From Archivesica marissinica (lineage: Eukaryota; Mollusca; Bivalvia; Venerida; Vesicomyidae), in assembly GCA_014843695.1 (NCBI GenBank), contig CM026390.1, forward strand, positions 18,782,466-18,846,465: a stretch of DNA of 64,000 nucleotides, read 5' to 3'. The notes under the pieces were generated by a model. The model saw nothing but the letters and a program-made list of their open reading frames with translations. It searched no databases and was not told the DNA's origin. The translations under genes were made by a program, and so were the position numbers. Of the stretch, positions 21,246 through 32,764 are shown in pieces (within the stretch, counting starts at the first letter, position 1; every line of letters begins with the position of its first letter).

Positions 21246-21489
21246 ACTATGCCTACAAGACAAACTCATAATTTGCGTATGTTTGGAAGGGCTCGTTTCA
21301 TACTTGCCTGAAAAGGCTGTCAAATACTGAGCACGGAACATAAAACTGTGTAAGAAAGGTGCTATTGTTTTCATGTGGGTTTTCGCTTCACATTACAAAC
21401 CTTGCATGTAAAGCAAGATGAAAATGACACCAGTGAAATATGGTACATTTGATATATACAGACCGTTGTTTTTACATGTGCAACATGTA
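21246..21489. other. Probable CP110 3' UTR or downstream DNA
   Basis: No AATAAA was seen until the SINE at about 21930. The transcript end is not defined. Confidence 0.3.
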
Positions 21490-21672
21490 TAGTTTATACA
21501 AATTTATTTTAGCTCGATTGCGAAACAAGTTCTTACAACTTATATTAATCACTCTCGAGACCTCATTCCTGATGGATTCCATCGCCACGAGGGAGAGAGA
21601 AGAGGCATGTGGAATTTAAAATGCCTTGCCTAAGGGCACAATCGTAACGGCTCCAGTGGGGCTAGAACTCCA
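21490..21672 (-). mobile_element. SINE family B, truncated
   Basis: Tail and body present; the tRNA-like head is cut near the B box (GGGGCTAGAACTCC). Confidence 0.8.
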
Positions 21673-21903
21673 TGTATGAAAGATGTTTGCACATTTTGGA
21701 ATTGTTACATTATATTTGTTAAATGTTCAGTGAGAGTTTGGTGTTCACAAACACAATGAGCCATAGCATACATGATGCTTGTGTATGCTTTATTTGCTCA
21801 AAGCACATTGGAAGAGGAACATTATTGTAAAATTACAAGTAGGCATATCATCTCTACCATCTGTTAACGTATATCAAGCACCTCATTTCAGTGAAACTCG
21901 TTT

Positions 21904-22135
21904 GCGCAGGTTCGATCCCCCCGTCTGACCCTAATAAAATGAAACAGTGTTTCAGATGGGACTTTAAACCGAGATCTTGTGTCGTTGCTTTACACTGTGC
22001 GCGTAAAAGAACCAGAGGTGACTCTGGAATGGGTCTCTGTATCATTGCACTATCCTCCAAAATGACTAATCTCTTCAGGAGGCATCGCTCATATGGGCAA
22101 CCAGTAGCGACGATAAATAAACGTAAAACACACAC
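21904..22135 (+). mobile_element. SINE family A, 5'-truncated
   Basis: From GCAGGTTCGATCC to CGTAAAACACACACA; a CTAAAATG body deletion is visible near 22060. Confidence 0.83.
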
Positions 22136-22373
22136 ATGAAACTGGAACTGTTTGTGTAAGAATCACTGTCCATTTCTTTTTGTAGGATGTAAAAAACTCT
22201 CCTCTGCTAAGATTATCAGAGTCATTGTGTAGAGGGGACAAATGGTAAAGATCATAAATTTCAAATCAAGTTTCTCAAATACGCTTTTATTTGACTCTGA
22301 TCTGCATCTTACTCTTCATTTGCAATCAACTCTTTTGTACACAATCAATCATATATATATATAGTTTATGTAT

Positions 22374-22428
22374 CAGTCAAACCTGTCTTAAGCAGCCAAC
22401 CATGGGAATCACAGAAAGTAACTACTGA
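22374..22428 (+). mobile_element. CAGTCAAACCTG MITE, 5' fragment
   Basis: CAGTCAAACCTGTCTTAAGC and about 35 more bases, then replaced by the 64-bp array. Confidence 0.75.
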
Positions 22429-22730
22429 GCATAGTCTCCCAGAGTTTCCTCACTTCTCCCTGCAGAGCCGAGGCTAGAAAGCAATTGGGGAGAAATTGTC
22501 TCCCTGAATTGCCTCACTTCTTCCTGCAGTCGTGGATAGAAAGTGCTTGAGGAGAAATTGTCTCCCTGAATTGCCTCACTTCTTCCTGCAGAGTCGTGGA
22601 TAGAAAGTGCTTGAGGAGAAATTGTCTCCCTGAATTGCCTCACGTCTTCCTGCAGACTGCCAGTCGTGGCTAGAAAGCGATTGGGGAGAAATTGTCTCCC
22701 AGAGTTGCCTCACTTCTATTCTAAGCTCGG
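22429..22730. repeat. About 64-bp tandem repeat, 4-5 copies
   Basis: The unit contains GGAGAAATTGTCTCCCTGAA and CCTCACTTCTTCCTGCAG, itself partly palindromic (GGAGA...TCTCC). Confidence 0.88.
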
Positions 22731-22762
22731 AGATAATTGTTTTCCGATATATTTTTGATATA

Positions 22763-23148
22763 CAGTCAAACCTGTCTTAAGCAGCCAGCCAAGGGAGTCG
22801 GAGAAAGTGGCTGTTTAGCACATGTGGCTGCTTAATAGAGGTCAAATGTATAGTAAAACAACATATAGGAAATCTTGAAACTGGCTGCTTAACCACTTGA
22901 CCACTAACACAGATTTGACTGTATGTTGAGTAACATACCGAGTCAACAGCATATTTTGAATCTGGAAACTGGCTGCTTAATACAGGTTGGCTGCTTAATG
23001 GAGGTGACCACTAACACAGGTTTGACTGTATGTTGAGTAACATACCGAGTCAACAGCATATTTTGAATCTGGAAACTGGCTGCTTAATACAGGTTGGCTG
23101 CTTAATGGAGGGGACCACTAACACAGGTTTGACTGTATGTTGAGTAGT
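22763..23148 (+). mobile_element. CAGTCAAACCTG MITE with its 3' half tandemly repeated
   Basis: A copy at 22763-22919 is followed by two further about 107-bp units, each made of TGTTGAGTA flank plus the MITE 3' half ending CACAGGTTTGACTGTA. Part of the element has become a short tandem array. Confidence 0.82.
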
Positions 23149-23218
23149 ATACCGAGTCAACAAGCTTCATAAATCCATGTGGTTTGAGCCATGAAGTGAG
23201 CGTGTTCCTACACATATT

Positions 23219-23455
23219 GTCTCCGTGGCCTAGTGGTTAAGGCATCCGCAGGGGTTCATTCTGATATGGCCGGTTGGTAAGCCGCCGGCTAGTTAAATAA
23301 TGGTTACCGATTATCTACCAGCCTGGCGCCTGGCATACAAGCATAGGATTCGGGAAGTACTGATGTTCATAAAAAGAGGTGTCTCATAAGTCAGAAATGG
23401 CTGGCCCTTTAAATAAGGGTGACACTTTAATAAACAAAACACACACACACTATTA
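23219..23455 (+). mobile_element. tRNA-derived SINE (family E)
   Basis: The head GTCTCCGTGGCCTAGTGGTT has an A box; then a body with GCATAGGATTCGGGAAGTAC and an AC-repeat tail. Confidence 0.7.
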
Positions 23456-23560
23456 TTATGTAGAAAACATTGTATTTATAAAGGTACTGTGATACAAATA
23501 TATCATTGAGTGTGAAACTATGCGGCGTGTTCTCATTGTAGTAGACATTCAAAAACCAGG

Positions 23561-23704
23561 CTCGGAGGTTATAAAACCTTTCTCCAATCTCAAACTCAGT
23601 CTCAAGCTTCTGATTGGTTCAGCCGACAGTAAAACTCAGAATCAACCAATCAAATAACTTGAGCTTGAGATCTGTAAAGAGTTTTATAACCTCAGACCCA
23701 GTTC
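23561..23704. mobile_element. Inverted-repeat element with CCAAT/TATA-like ends, copy 2
   Basis: Left GGAGGTTATAAAACC and right GTTTTATAACCTCAG are inverted. CTGATTGGTTCAGCC and CAACCAATCAAAT face each other inside. It is a long imperfect hairpin. Confidence 0.75.
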
Positions 23705-23772
23705 TCCATGTGCATTTTGTACGATCTTGTTTGATTATATTTCTTGTTAGTATTCTGTTTGATATTATTTAT

Positions 23773-24150
23773 GGGACCTCCTTGGCCGAGTGGTCGCTGA
23801 CTTCAAATCACTTGCCCCTCAGCTCTGTAGGTTCGAATCTCGAATTATTTCAAGTGAGGAAGGTTGATATATACAGACCGGTGTTTTTACATGTGCAACA
23901 TGTATAGTTTATACAAATTTATTTAGCTCGATTGCGAAACAAGTTCTTACACTAGCACAATACCCGCGAGGGGTTTGACATTAAAGGAACATACATACAT
24001 ACATTGGAGGTTCTACCCAGCACTTGACCGTGCCTGAAATACTGCTTGGAGGGGCACTGGGGGTCTTCCTCCACCGATAATAGCTGGAGAGTCACCATCT
24101 GACCTAAGCTGTCGGCCCGACTTTAAAACCCCAAAACAAACAAACATTGA
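23773..24150 (+). mobile_element. SINE family F pieces with SINE B and D tail fragments
   Basis: The head CCTTGGCCGAGTGGTCGCTG with B box GGTTCGAATC (23773-23845) is followed by a SINE B tail (about 23908-23950, minus), a SINE D tail (GAGGGGTTTGACATTAA, then CATA repeats, about 23962-24003) and a SINE F 3' part (CTTCCTCCACCGATAATAGC, about 24003-24150). A mosaic of insertions. Confidence 0.6.
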
Positions 24151-24390
24151 TGCTTTTGTGTTAGAATCGTTTAAGCAAATAAGTTGCTGCCATCGCATAG
24201 CTGTCATCCTGGTCACTAGCAATGCACACTGACCTATAATTTTGATGTGTGAACATTTTTCAAGATGAGAAACATGACTGCCGTACATTCACACAGGTGT
24301 GCGGTATTCTTGTTTTTTTTCAAACTAAATTGTTACTGTATCGGGGATTAATGGAAAAACAATGTTTCTGTGCCGGTGAATCAGCGTTGT

Positions 24391-24900
24391 TACCAATGCA
24401 TTGATCATAGGACGTGACCAATAATGCATTGATCATAGGACGTGACTAATAATGCATTGATCATAGGACTTGACCAATAATGCATTGATCATAGGACTTG
24501 ACCAATAATGCATTGATCATAGGACGTGACCAATAATGCATTGATCATAGGACGTTACCAATAATGCATTGATCATAGGACGTGACCAATAATGCATTGA
24601 TCATAGGATGTGACTAATAATGCATTGATCATAGGACGTGACCAATAATGCATTGATCATAGGACTTGACTAATAATGCATTGATCATAGGACTTGACTA
24701 ATAATGCATTGATCATAGGACTTGACTAATAATGCATTGATCATAGGACTTGACTAATAATGCATTGATCATAGGACGTGACCAATAATGCATTGATCAT
24801 AGGACTTGACTAATAATGCATTGATCATAGGACTTGACTAATAATGCATTGATCATAGGACTTGACTAATAATGCATTGATCATAGGACTTGACCAATAA
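24391..24900. repeat. 28-bp minisatellite, about 18 copies
   Basis: The unit is AATAATGCATTGATCATAGG then ACGTGACC or ACTTGACC. Contains the palindromes TGCATT-like and TGATCA. Confidence 0.94.
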
Positions 24901-25055
24901 AGGAGTATGAAAGCTGGATTCTGCTACAACTCTTGTTATTTCAGTAGATGGGAACGTTTCTCCTTATCTCACAAATTATATATGTATTGATCATAAGATG
25001 TGAAAGGAAACGTCTTAATCGTGTTAATGCATGATCAACCACTACCTTTAATACA

Positions 25056-25728
25056 ATGATCAAATTTCACATAATTCAACACCATTTATACTCATAATGA
25101 TCATTCATCATACAACACCATTTATACTCATAATGATCAGATTTCTTCACATAATTCAACACCATTTATACTCATAATGATCAAATTTCTGCAACACCAT
25201 TTATACTCATAATGATCAAATTTCACATAATTCAACACCATTCATATATCTCATAATGAAATCAGATTACTTGTTCACATAATTCAACACCATTTATACT
25301 CATAATGATCAAATTTCACATAATTCAACACCATTTATACTCATAATGATCAGATTTCACATAATTCAACACCATTTATACTCATAATGATCAGATTTCA
25401 CATAATTCAACACCATTTATACGTGTAATGATCAAATTGCACATAATTCAACACCTTTTATACGTGTAATGATCAAATTGCACATAATTCAACACCTTTT
25501 ATACGTGTAATGATCAAATTGCACATAATTCAACACCTTTTATACTCGTAATGATCAAATTTCACATAATTCAACACCTTTTATACGTGTAATGATCAAA
25601 TTTCACATAATTCAACACCTTTTATACATGTAATGATCAAATTTCACATAATTCAACACCTTTTATACGTGTAATGATCAAATTCCACATAATTCAACAC
25701 CATTTATACGTGTAATGATCAAATTTGT
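25056..25728. repeat. 41-bp minisatellite, about 16 copies
   Basis: The unit is ACATAATTCAACACCATTTA then TACTCATAATGATCAAATTTC, in two subtypes (ACTCAT and ACGTGT). Confidence 0.93.
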
Positions 25729-25823
25729 CATTTTTCTGCTGGATATTTTCCGTATTTGTCTGTTACGGTTATTTTGTTGCAATGTTTTGTGATGTTGAAT
25801 TATTGACCATGTTGTGTTCTTAG

Positions 25824-26490
25824 TAGGGATGGCAACGAATGCCCAAATATTCGAATATTCGTTCGAACGTCCGAATACTTTTAACATTCACGCCCATATG
25901 TATTTAATTTTTTTAATTAACTGCTCAATAGCCTGAGCATTCACTGATTCAGGATGTCCCAACTCGGAATTCGACACAACTCATGCTCGAACGACTAGTG
26001 AAACAACGTCGTGTAATCACGGATATAATGCTAGATACCAGAATCACTAAGAAATCCGACAGTGTGTTGTTGTTAAAGGATCATGAATGGGAGATCGTCA
26101 GTGATTTATCGGACGTTCTTCGTGTGCTGACAGACGTCACCACATACATTTAGTACACATTGAAATGTTTCCAAGTAATTGAATTTGAATAAAGTTTAGC
26201 ATGTTCTTATATAGAATTCTTCATTTATTATATATAGTAGCATAGGTATTAATTTGGTGTACTAACTTAAGTGTCATCGGGAATGGTAGCGTGTACAGTG
26301 GACGATAACAATAACTGATTGAGTCGTCGCCAAATTTGCAGGAAGAAGATATGACGTAGGGCATAAAACAGAAAGTAGATTAATTGTGAAAATTTATGTG
26401 TTTCAGATATTTTGAGTTTTTCACAGAATTACATCGAATATTCGAATATCTTCCCAACCAAATATTCGAATACCAAAATCGCTCAATATT
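25824..26490. mobile_element. hAT element, internally deleted, with transposase remnant
   Basis: The left end TAGGGATGGCAACGAATG matches copies at 1116 and 43963. ATTCGAATATTCG palindromes lie near both ends. The right terminus is missing, replaced by a SINE F piece. It holds a transposase fragment at 25941-26153, which ties the whole TIR family to hAT. Confidence 0.8.
25941..26153 (+). pseudogene. hAT (ZBED-like) transposase fragment
   Basis: 71 codons open in one frame: SLIQDVPTRNSTQLMLERLV, then KQRRVITDIMLDTR, then KDHEWEIVSDLSDVLRVL, then stop TAG. hAT transposases carry a DVPTRWNST..ML motif followed by D.EW.....L..VL; here the Trp of TRWN is missing. No catalytic Asp or Glu region survives, so it cannot be active. 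Confidence 0.8.
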
Positions 26491-26496
26491 ATATTC

Positions 26497-26697
26497 CCCT
26501 CACCACTGTAGGTTCGAATCCCACTGGGGTCCCATTCTTTCAATTGAGGGAGCTGTCCAGCTGGCTTGCAGAATGCTGGTGGTTCTTCCTGGGTGCCCGA
26601 CTGCCACCCATGGGGAGGGGGTCTTCCTCCACCAATAACAACTGGAGTCGCCATATGTTGTCGGTACAACGTTTAACCCAAAAATAAAGAAACAAAA
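26497..26697 (+). mobile_element. SINE family F, 5'-truncated
   Basis: B box GGTTCGAATCCCACTGGG, then CTTCCTCCACCAATAACAAC, then an ACCCAAAAATAAAG tail. ORFs on both strands here are SINE-derived. Confidence 0.75.
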
Positions 26698-26734
26698 ATG
26701 AGTAGAATAGTAGCTTGTGTAAATCATATAACTC

Positions 26735-26990
26735 TGCATAGGGTGTGATAGGCTCAGTGGAACTCTGATGGGAGAATGAAACAATAACACCTGAATGGTT
26801 GGTATGTACTGCTCGTACTCTAGCATAGGATGTGATAGGCTGAGTGGAACTCTGATGGGAGAATGAGACAATAAAACCTGAATGATTGGTATGTCCTGCT
26901 CGTACTAGGATGTGATAGGCTCAGTGGAACTCTGATGGGAGAATGAAACTATAAAACCTGAATGGTTGGTAAAGGACATATTTTATTTAA
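26735..26990. repeat. About 80-bp tandem repeat, 3 copies
   Basis: The unit includes GTGATAGGCTCAGTGGAACT and CTGATGGGAGAATGA. Confidence 0.85.
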
Positions 26991-27394
26991 ATGTCAGAAA
27001 AACATATATATACCGGTAGTTCTACAAATTAGTACCGTAAGTACAGAGCATACTAAACAAACTACTGCTAGTGATTTGCCCAAGGCTAATGATTGTTTCA
27101 GATAACCGTATCTGGGCAAACCAAAAACTGCAGTGTCACGTATCTATTGACCGAACAACAATAATAGTAAAAACAAATTGACCCGGTGGTGGACGAGGTG
27201 GTGGTCGTAATAACTAATATGTTTGTGCAACGTGCCCGTCTCGGTTAAAATATAAAGACGAATGGGCCCCTAGATGGTGATTGGCCTAGATGTGTCCCAT
27301 GACTCCACCGATATATACAGCGCTCTGATTCAGATTTCCACACACAGTATTGAGCAGCATATACGTAACATTGGATTGCAATGAAAGCTTGACA
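26991..27394. other. Unassigned DNA
   Basis: No ORF. GATATATACAG at about 27310 followed by CAGATTTCC could be a chance TATA-like site; I do not call a promoter. Confidence 0.25.
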
Positions 27395-27692
27395 ACACGT
27401 CTGACCCTAATAAAATTAACAGTCATTCAGATTGGACGTTAAACCGAGGTCTCGTGACGGTGCTTTACACCGTGCACGTAAAATTACCAGAGGAGACTCT
27501 GGAATGGGTCTCTGTCTGTATCATTGCACTATCCTCCAACAATCTAAAATGACTAATCTCTTAGTTTAAACATATTTTATTTTATCAATATTTACATCAT
27601 GTTGTAACATTAATATACAAGAACAAATGGATCTCTTCAGGAGGCGTCGCTCATATGGACAACCGGTAGCGACGATAAATAAATGTAAAACA
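27395..27692 (+). mobile_element. SINE family A carrying a 69-bp insertion
   Basis: The SINE body is interrupted at 27561-27629 by TAGTTTAAACATATTTTATT...ACAAATGG. ATCTCT stands on both sides and occurs once in uninterrupted copies, so it is a 6-bp target duplication. Confidence 0.8.
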
Positions 27693-28225
27693 CACGCTTG
27701 ATAACAACAATGGGCAGTAACTGGAGAAAATAATCGCAGCAAGATATATATATATATAGACCTAAACTAATTGCATAAATGTTGCATTTAAGCCACTATT
27801 TCTGTGCACACCTGCATTTGAGGGATATGGCCATAACTTGGGTTGCAGTCATTTATTACAGTAAACGTATTTATTCGTACATGTTTTGTTTTCACCCTAA
27901 TTTTCAAAAGATCCACCTTCATGAATTCAAGATTTCCATTTAAATATAATTGCTTGTCGTCTTCTATATCCTTGATTTCAAGGTGTCATCTCACATGCAT
28001 TTAAAATTCGGTGAAACAATCCTGACACTGGAATTTCATGCAGCGAAGCTGACATGGATAGTATGTAATTGACAGTAGTGTAATTTGTAAAAGTTCAGAG
28101 AGAATGGTTGCAACAGCATTATTTTGTGCAGTGAGATCAGTCTCTCCATACATGTAGTGTTTTATAGTGCATAAAGTTGTTATCATGCCAAACCTGCATT
28201 GAAGATCACTTCACTATCGCCTTTC
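27693..28225. other. Unassigned DNA
   Basis: AT-rich. A short TA microsatellite near 27750. Nothing coding was recognised. Confidence 0.3.
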
Positions 28226-28826
28226 TTTCCGCAGCCAGTCACTGTATTGTCGCAGCCGATCACTGGGTTGTTGCAGCCAGTCACTGGGTTGTCGCAGCTG
28301 ATCACTGGGTTGTTGCAGCCAGTCACTGGGTTGTCGCAGCCGATCACTGGGTTGTCGCTATGGCGCAGCCAGTCACTGGGTTGTCGCAGCCGGTCACTGG
28401 GTTGTCGCTATGGCGCAGCCAGTCACTGGGTTGTCGCAGCCGATCATTGGGTTGTCGCAGCCGATCACTGGGTTGTCGCTATGGCGCAGCCAGTCACTGG
28501 GTTGTCGCAGCCGGTCACTGGGTTGTAGCTATGGCGCAGCCAGTCACTGGGTTGTCGCTATGGCGCAGCCAGTCACTGGGTTGTCGCAGCCGGTCATTGG
28601 GTTGTCGCAGCATGTCACTGGGTTGTTGCAGCCGGTCACTGGGTTGTCGCTATGGTGCAGCCAGTCACTGGGTTGTCACAGCCAGTCACTGGGTTGTCGT
28701 AGACCGTCACTGGGTTGTCGCAGTCGATCACTGGGTTGTTGCAGCTGGTCACTGGGTTGTCGCAGCTGGTCACTGGGTTGTTGCAGCCGGTCACGGGTGT
28801 TGCTATGGCGCAGCCAGTCACTGGGT
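28226..28826. repeat. 21/29-bp minisatellite
   Basis: The unit is CAGCCAGTCACTGGGTTGTC plus G; every second or third unit has an extra GCTATGGC. It begins directly after CCTTTCTTTCCGCAG, which looks like a splice acceptor, but no exon is supported. The long ORFs are repeat artefacts. Confidence 0.93.
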
Positions 28827-28829
28827 TTG

Positions 28830-29186
28830 TCCAAAACCATGTATATAGAGTGGTATGGCGGCCCCAAACCATGTATATAGAGTGGTATGGCTGCCCAAAA
28901 CCATGTATATAGAGTGGTATGTCTGTCCAAAACCATGTATATAGAGTGGTATGTCTGTCCAAAACCATGTATATAGAGTGGTATGTCTGTCCAAAACCCA
29001 TGTATATAGAGTGGTATGTCTGTCCCAAGCCATGTATATAGAGTGGTATGGCAGCCCAAAACCATGTATATATAGTGGTATGGCTGTCCAAAACCCATGT
29101 ATATAGAGTGGTATGGCGGCCCCAAACCATGTATATAGAGTGGTATGGCGGCCCCAAACCATGTATATAGAGTGGTATGGCTGCAT
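28830..29186. repeat. 32-bp minisatellite, about 11 copies
   Basis: The unit is CCAAAACCATGTATATAGAG then TGGTATGTCTGT. Minus-strand HTTLYTW-type ORFs are artefacts. Confidence 0.93.
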
Positions 29187-29404
29187 GCTATATTAGGCTA
29201 GCTAGCCCAGTACTTGTCAATTACAATATTATTCAGTTAGAAATGTGTGATTCATTATTGGCAAAATAGAAGATGCATAATGTATAATATGTGAAATTGA
29301 GATGGAATTCAGTCTTGCATGTGGATTAACTTTCCCATATAGAAATTGTTTTTATTGCTGCCATTTTATTAAACTTGAAGACACACTTTCTGAATAAAAT
29401 CACA

Positions 29405-29652
29405 CGTCATAAATACAGTGTCTCCTGGCATAAATACAGTGTCTCCCGGAATATATACAGTGTCTCCTGGCATAAATACAGTGTCTCCCGGCATAAATAG
29501 TGTCTCCCAGCATAAATACAGTGTCTCCTGGTATAAATACAGTGTCTCCCGGCATAAATAGTGTCTCCCAGCATAAATACAGTGTCTCCTGGCATAAATA
29601 CAGTGCCTCCCGGAATATATACAGTGTCTCCCGGCATAAGTACAGTGTATGC
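29405..29652. repeat. 21-bp minisatellite, about 11-12 copies
   Basis: The unit is CATAAATACAGTGTCTCCCGG with variants CCAG, CTGG and a shorter unit lacking TACAG. Confidence 0.93.
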
Positions 29653-29828
29653 CGTAACTATTAACCACTTAATCCATTGATTAAAATTTGGTTCACTATT
29701 TCATAAAAACAAAATCATATTTTAATCATGTTGCATGCAAAATTTGAATAAAATAATACAAGAAAAACTGGTCTCCACAAAACTAGCAACTTATTTATAG
29801 TATGACACAGACTTCTTTTATTCCAAAG

Positions 29829-30160
29829 TGTAATCAGTGGTATGGTTAACTTATTCAGTGGTTAATGGTTTAATCAGTGGTATGGTTAACTTATTCAGTG
29901 GTTAATGGTTTAATCAGTGGTATGGTTAACTTATTCAGTGGTTAATGGTTTAATCAGTGGTATGGTTAACTTATTCAGTGGTTAGTGGTTTAACCAGTGG
30001 TATGGTAAACTTATTCAGTGGTTAGTGGTTTCCCAAGTTTAACCAGTGGTATGGTTAACTTATTCAGTGGTTAATGGTTTAACCAGTGGTATGGTTAACT
30101 TATTCAGTGGTTAGCAGTTTCCCAAGTTTAACCAGTGCTATGGTTAACTTAACAAGTGAT
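29829..30160. repeat. 40-bp minisatellite, about 8 copies
   Basis: The unit is TAATCAGTGGTATGGTTAAC then TTATTCAGTGGTTAATGGTT; the last copies carry a CCCAAG insertion. Confidence 0.92.
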
Positions 30161-30184
30161 TAACATCTTGAACAACTTCGTATG

Positions 30185-30305
30185 GTGGTATGGTGGTCGC
30201 CAGATTGGACAGGTGAGTTTTCTCCGGGTACTCCGGTTTCCTCCCACATATACGCTTTCATCCGCACTAACGAGAGTGATTAATATAAGTTGTTAAAACT
30301 TTTTA
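30185..30305 (+). mobile_element. SINE family S, 3' part
   Basis: GGTGGTCGCCAGATTGGACA, CTCCGGGTACTCCGGTTTCC, and a tail GAGTGATTAATATAAGTTGT that is shared with SINE family B. Confidence 0.7.
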
Positions 30306-30727
30306 AACTAACAACTTCGTACGTAGCACATCCATGTACATAACATGTTTAGGAACCAAGCAATACACAAGCCATAATCCTCTAGTAATTTATTCATAAT
30401 CCAACACTTCTACAGACATTTATACTAGCATGAAATACCTGCACACATTTTATTTTACAAAAGATGTTCAGTTTGGTGTAACGGCGCACCCTCTAGTCCT
30501 CCGCATATATTTCGACACCAGCCTACTGTAGTCTGTAACAGTGTAAGCTGCCATTATACAAATCCTTTTATTCAAAGATAGACAGACTACTTAATACATA
30601 GGAATGAAACATAAAAATTGATGTTTATAAAACAAGAAGTACATAATTATATATTATAAAGTTATTCTAATAAAATTGACACCATGATTATATATAGAGC
30701 ATGTATACAACAAATTACATAGCATGT
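30306..30727. other. Unassigned AT-rich DNA
   Basis: No ORF, exon or repeat recognised. Confidence 0.3.
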
Positions 30728-31912
30728 GAAGAATGGTAGCACAATTTGTACATATATACCAAATAGAGTATACATTAACAACATAAATACAACTTACAGC
30801 AATTCAATTAGGCTTGTGATGTTAATGGTAGCACAATTTGTACATATATACCAACTAGAGTATTCATTAACAACATAAATACAACTTACAGCAATTCAAT
30901 TAGGCTTGTGATGTTAATAGTAGCACAATTTGTACATATATACCAAATAGAGTATACATTAACAACATAAATACAACTTACAGCAATTCAATTAGGCTTG
31001 TGATGTTAATGGTAGCACAATTTGTACATATATACCAACTAGAGTATTCATTAACAACATAAATACAACTTACAGCAATTCAATTAGGCTTGTGATGTTA
31101 ATAGTAGCACAATTTGTACATATATACCAAATAGAGTATACATTAACAACATAAATACAACTTACAGCAATTCAATTAGGCTTGTGATGTTAATGGTAGC
31201 ACAATTTGTACATATATACCAACTAGAGTATTCATTAACAACATAAATACAACTTACAGCAATTCAATTAGGCTTGTGATGTTAATAGTAGCACAATTTG
31301 TACATATATACCAAATAGAGTATACATTAACAACATAAATACAACTTACAGCAATTCAATTAGGCTTGTGATGTTAATAGTAGCACAATTTGTACATATA
31401 TACCAAATAGAGTATACATTAACAACATAAATACAACTTTTCAGCAATTCAATTAGGCTTCTGATGTTAATGGTAGCACAATTTGTACATATATACCAAA
31501 TAGAGTATTCATTAACAACATAAATACAACTTACAGCAATTCAATTAGGCTTGTGATGTTAATAGTAGCACAATTTGTACATATATACCAAATAGAGTAT
31601 ACATTAACAACATAAATACAAATTTTCAGCAATTCAATTAGGCTTCTGATGTTAATGGTAGCACAATTTGTACATACAGTTAAACCTGTCTTAAGCAGCC
31701 AGCCAAGGGAATCACAAAAAGTGACTGCTTAGCACATGTGGCTGCTTAATAGAGGTCAAATGTATAATAGAACAACATATTGATAATCTGGAAACTGGCT
31801 GCTTAATACAGGTTGGCTGCTTAATGGAGGTGACCATGTTTGACTGTATATACATGTACATGTTATCAAATAGAGTATTCATTAACAACATAAATACAAC
31901 TTACAGCAATTC
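30728..31912. repeat. 92-bp satellite-like array with dimer structure
   Basis: About ten units starting GTAGCACAATTTGTACATAT. Two subtypes alternate (CCAAATAGAGTATAC and CCAACTAGAGTATTC), giving a 184-bp dimer period in the first part. The last unit is split by a MITE at 31678-31848. Confidence 0.93.
31678..31848 (+). mobile_element. CAGTCAAACCTG MITE inserted in the 92-bp array
   Basis: CAGTTAAACCTGTCTTAAGC to GTTTGACTG. It splits the TTTGTACATATATACC segment of a unit at TA, and intact neighbouring units show the empty site. Confidence 0.85.
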
Positions 31913-32405
31913 AGTTATGCATGTGATATGTAAAATCACATGTTCAGTTCCGTGACACACAGTCAGAAGAATTGATTATTGATGATAGTATAAAGTATTT
32001 TGAAAAAAGAAATACATCGACTTAGTAGCTTGTAACAATTCTTTGAACTCCTAATACGTTTGGTGTTTTCCAATAATATTTTTTTACTTAAAGAACTCTA
32101 ATTTCGTGATACAGAAGTCACTCTACCAAAAAGTGTCTTTTTCCAATAATATTTTTATGTAAAGAACTCTAATTACGTGATACAGAGGTTACATATATTC
32201 TACCAAAAAGTTCATCTTCTAAACTAAACTATTACATAATAAACATTTGCAATCTTATACATAAAATCTGGGACCAGTTGAAAACCATCATACAATTTTT
32301 TTGAACAATTCATTTTAAAACTATAAAAGTGGACATAATTCACGACAGATTTAGCGGACAAGTCTTGGTAATATGTGCCTCACTGGCTGTTGGAAGTATA
32401 TCCTG
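31913..32405. other. AT-rich DNA with a two-copy repeat
   Basis: CCAATAATATTTTT...AAAGAACTCTAATT...CTACCAAAAAGT occurs twice (32060-32140 and 32140-32215). Otherwise featureless. Confidence 0.5.
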
Positions 32406-32417
32406 TCCATTCAATTT

Positions 32418-32598
32418 GATGAAAACTGTAGATTGAATTGAATGATGAAAACTGTAGATTGAATTGAATGAATACTGTAGATTGAAATTTGATGAAAAAC
32501 TGTATAGATTGAAATTTGATGAATACTGTAGATTGAATTGTATATTGAAAACTGTAGATTGAATTGTATAATGTAAACTGTAGATTGAATTGAAGCCC
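32418..32598. repeat. Degenerate 25-30-bp repeat
   Basis: Irregular copies of GAAAACTGTAGATTGAATTG. Confidence 0.8.
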
Positions 32599-32764
32599 TA
32601 AGGTTCAGATAGGCATTTTGTTGTAATATAGTAATGTACAAAATAATGGCAACATTTGTGTGACATGCAAGTGCTGATAAACTTGTCCACTTGATCATGA
32701 AGATGATGTTAAAGACGTTTTGTCAATTCAATACGATGAAAACTGTAGGAATTTATGCCACACA

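Noticed and set aside
22186..22248. Possible exon DVKNSPLLRLSESLCRGDKW after TTTTTGTAG
   Set aside because: Short, ends in a stop at once, no homology recognised and no partner exon.
27300..27350. Core promoter (GATATATACAG)
   Set aside because: Single weak motif without a downstream exon.
28177..29186. Several 100-220-codon ORFs (SHWVV, HTTLYTW repeats)
   Set aside because: Frames through 21/29-bp and 32-bp arrays, overlapping on both strands.
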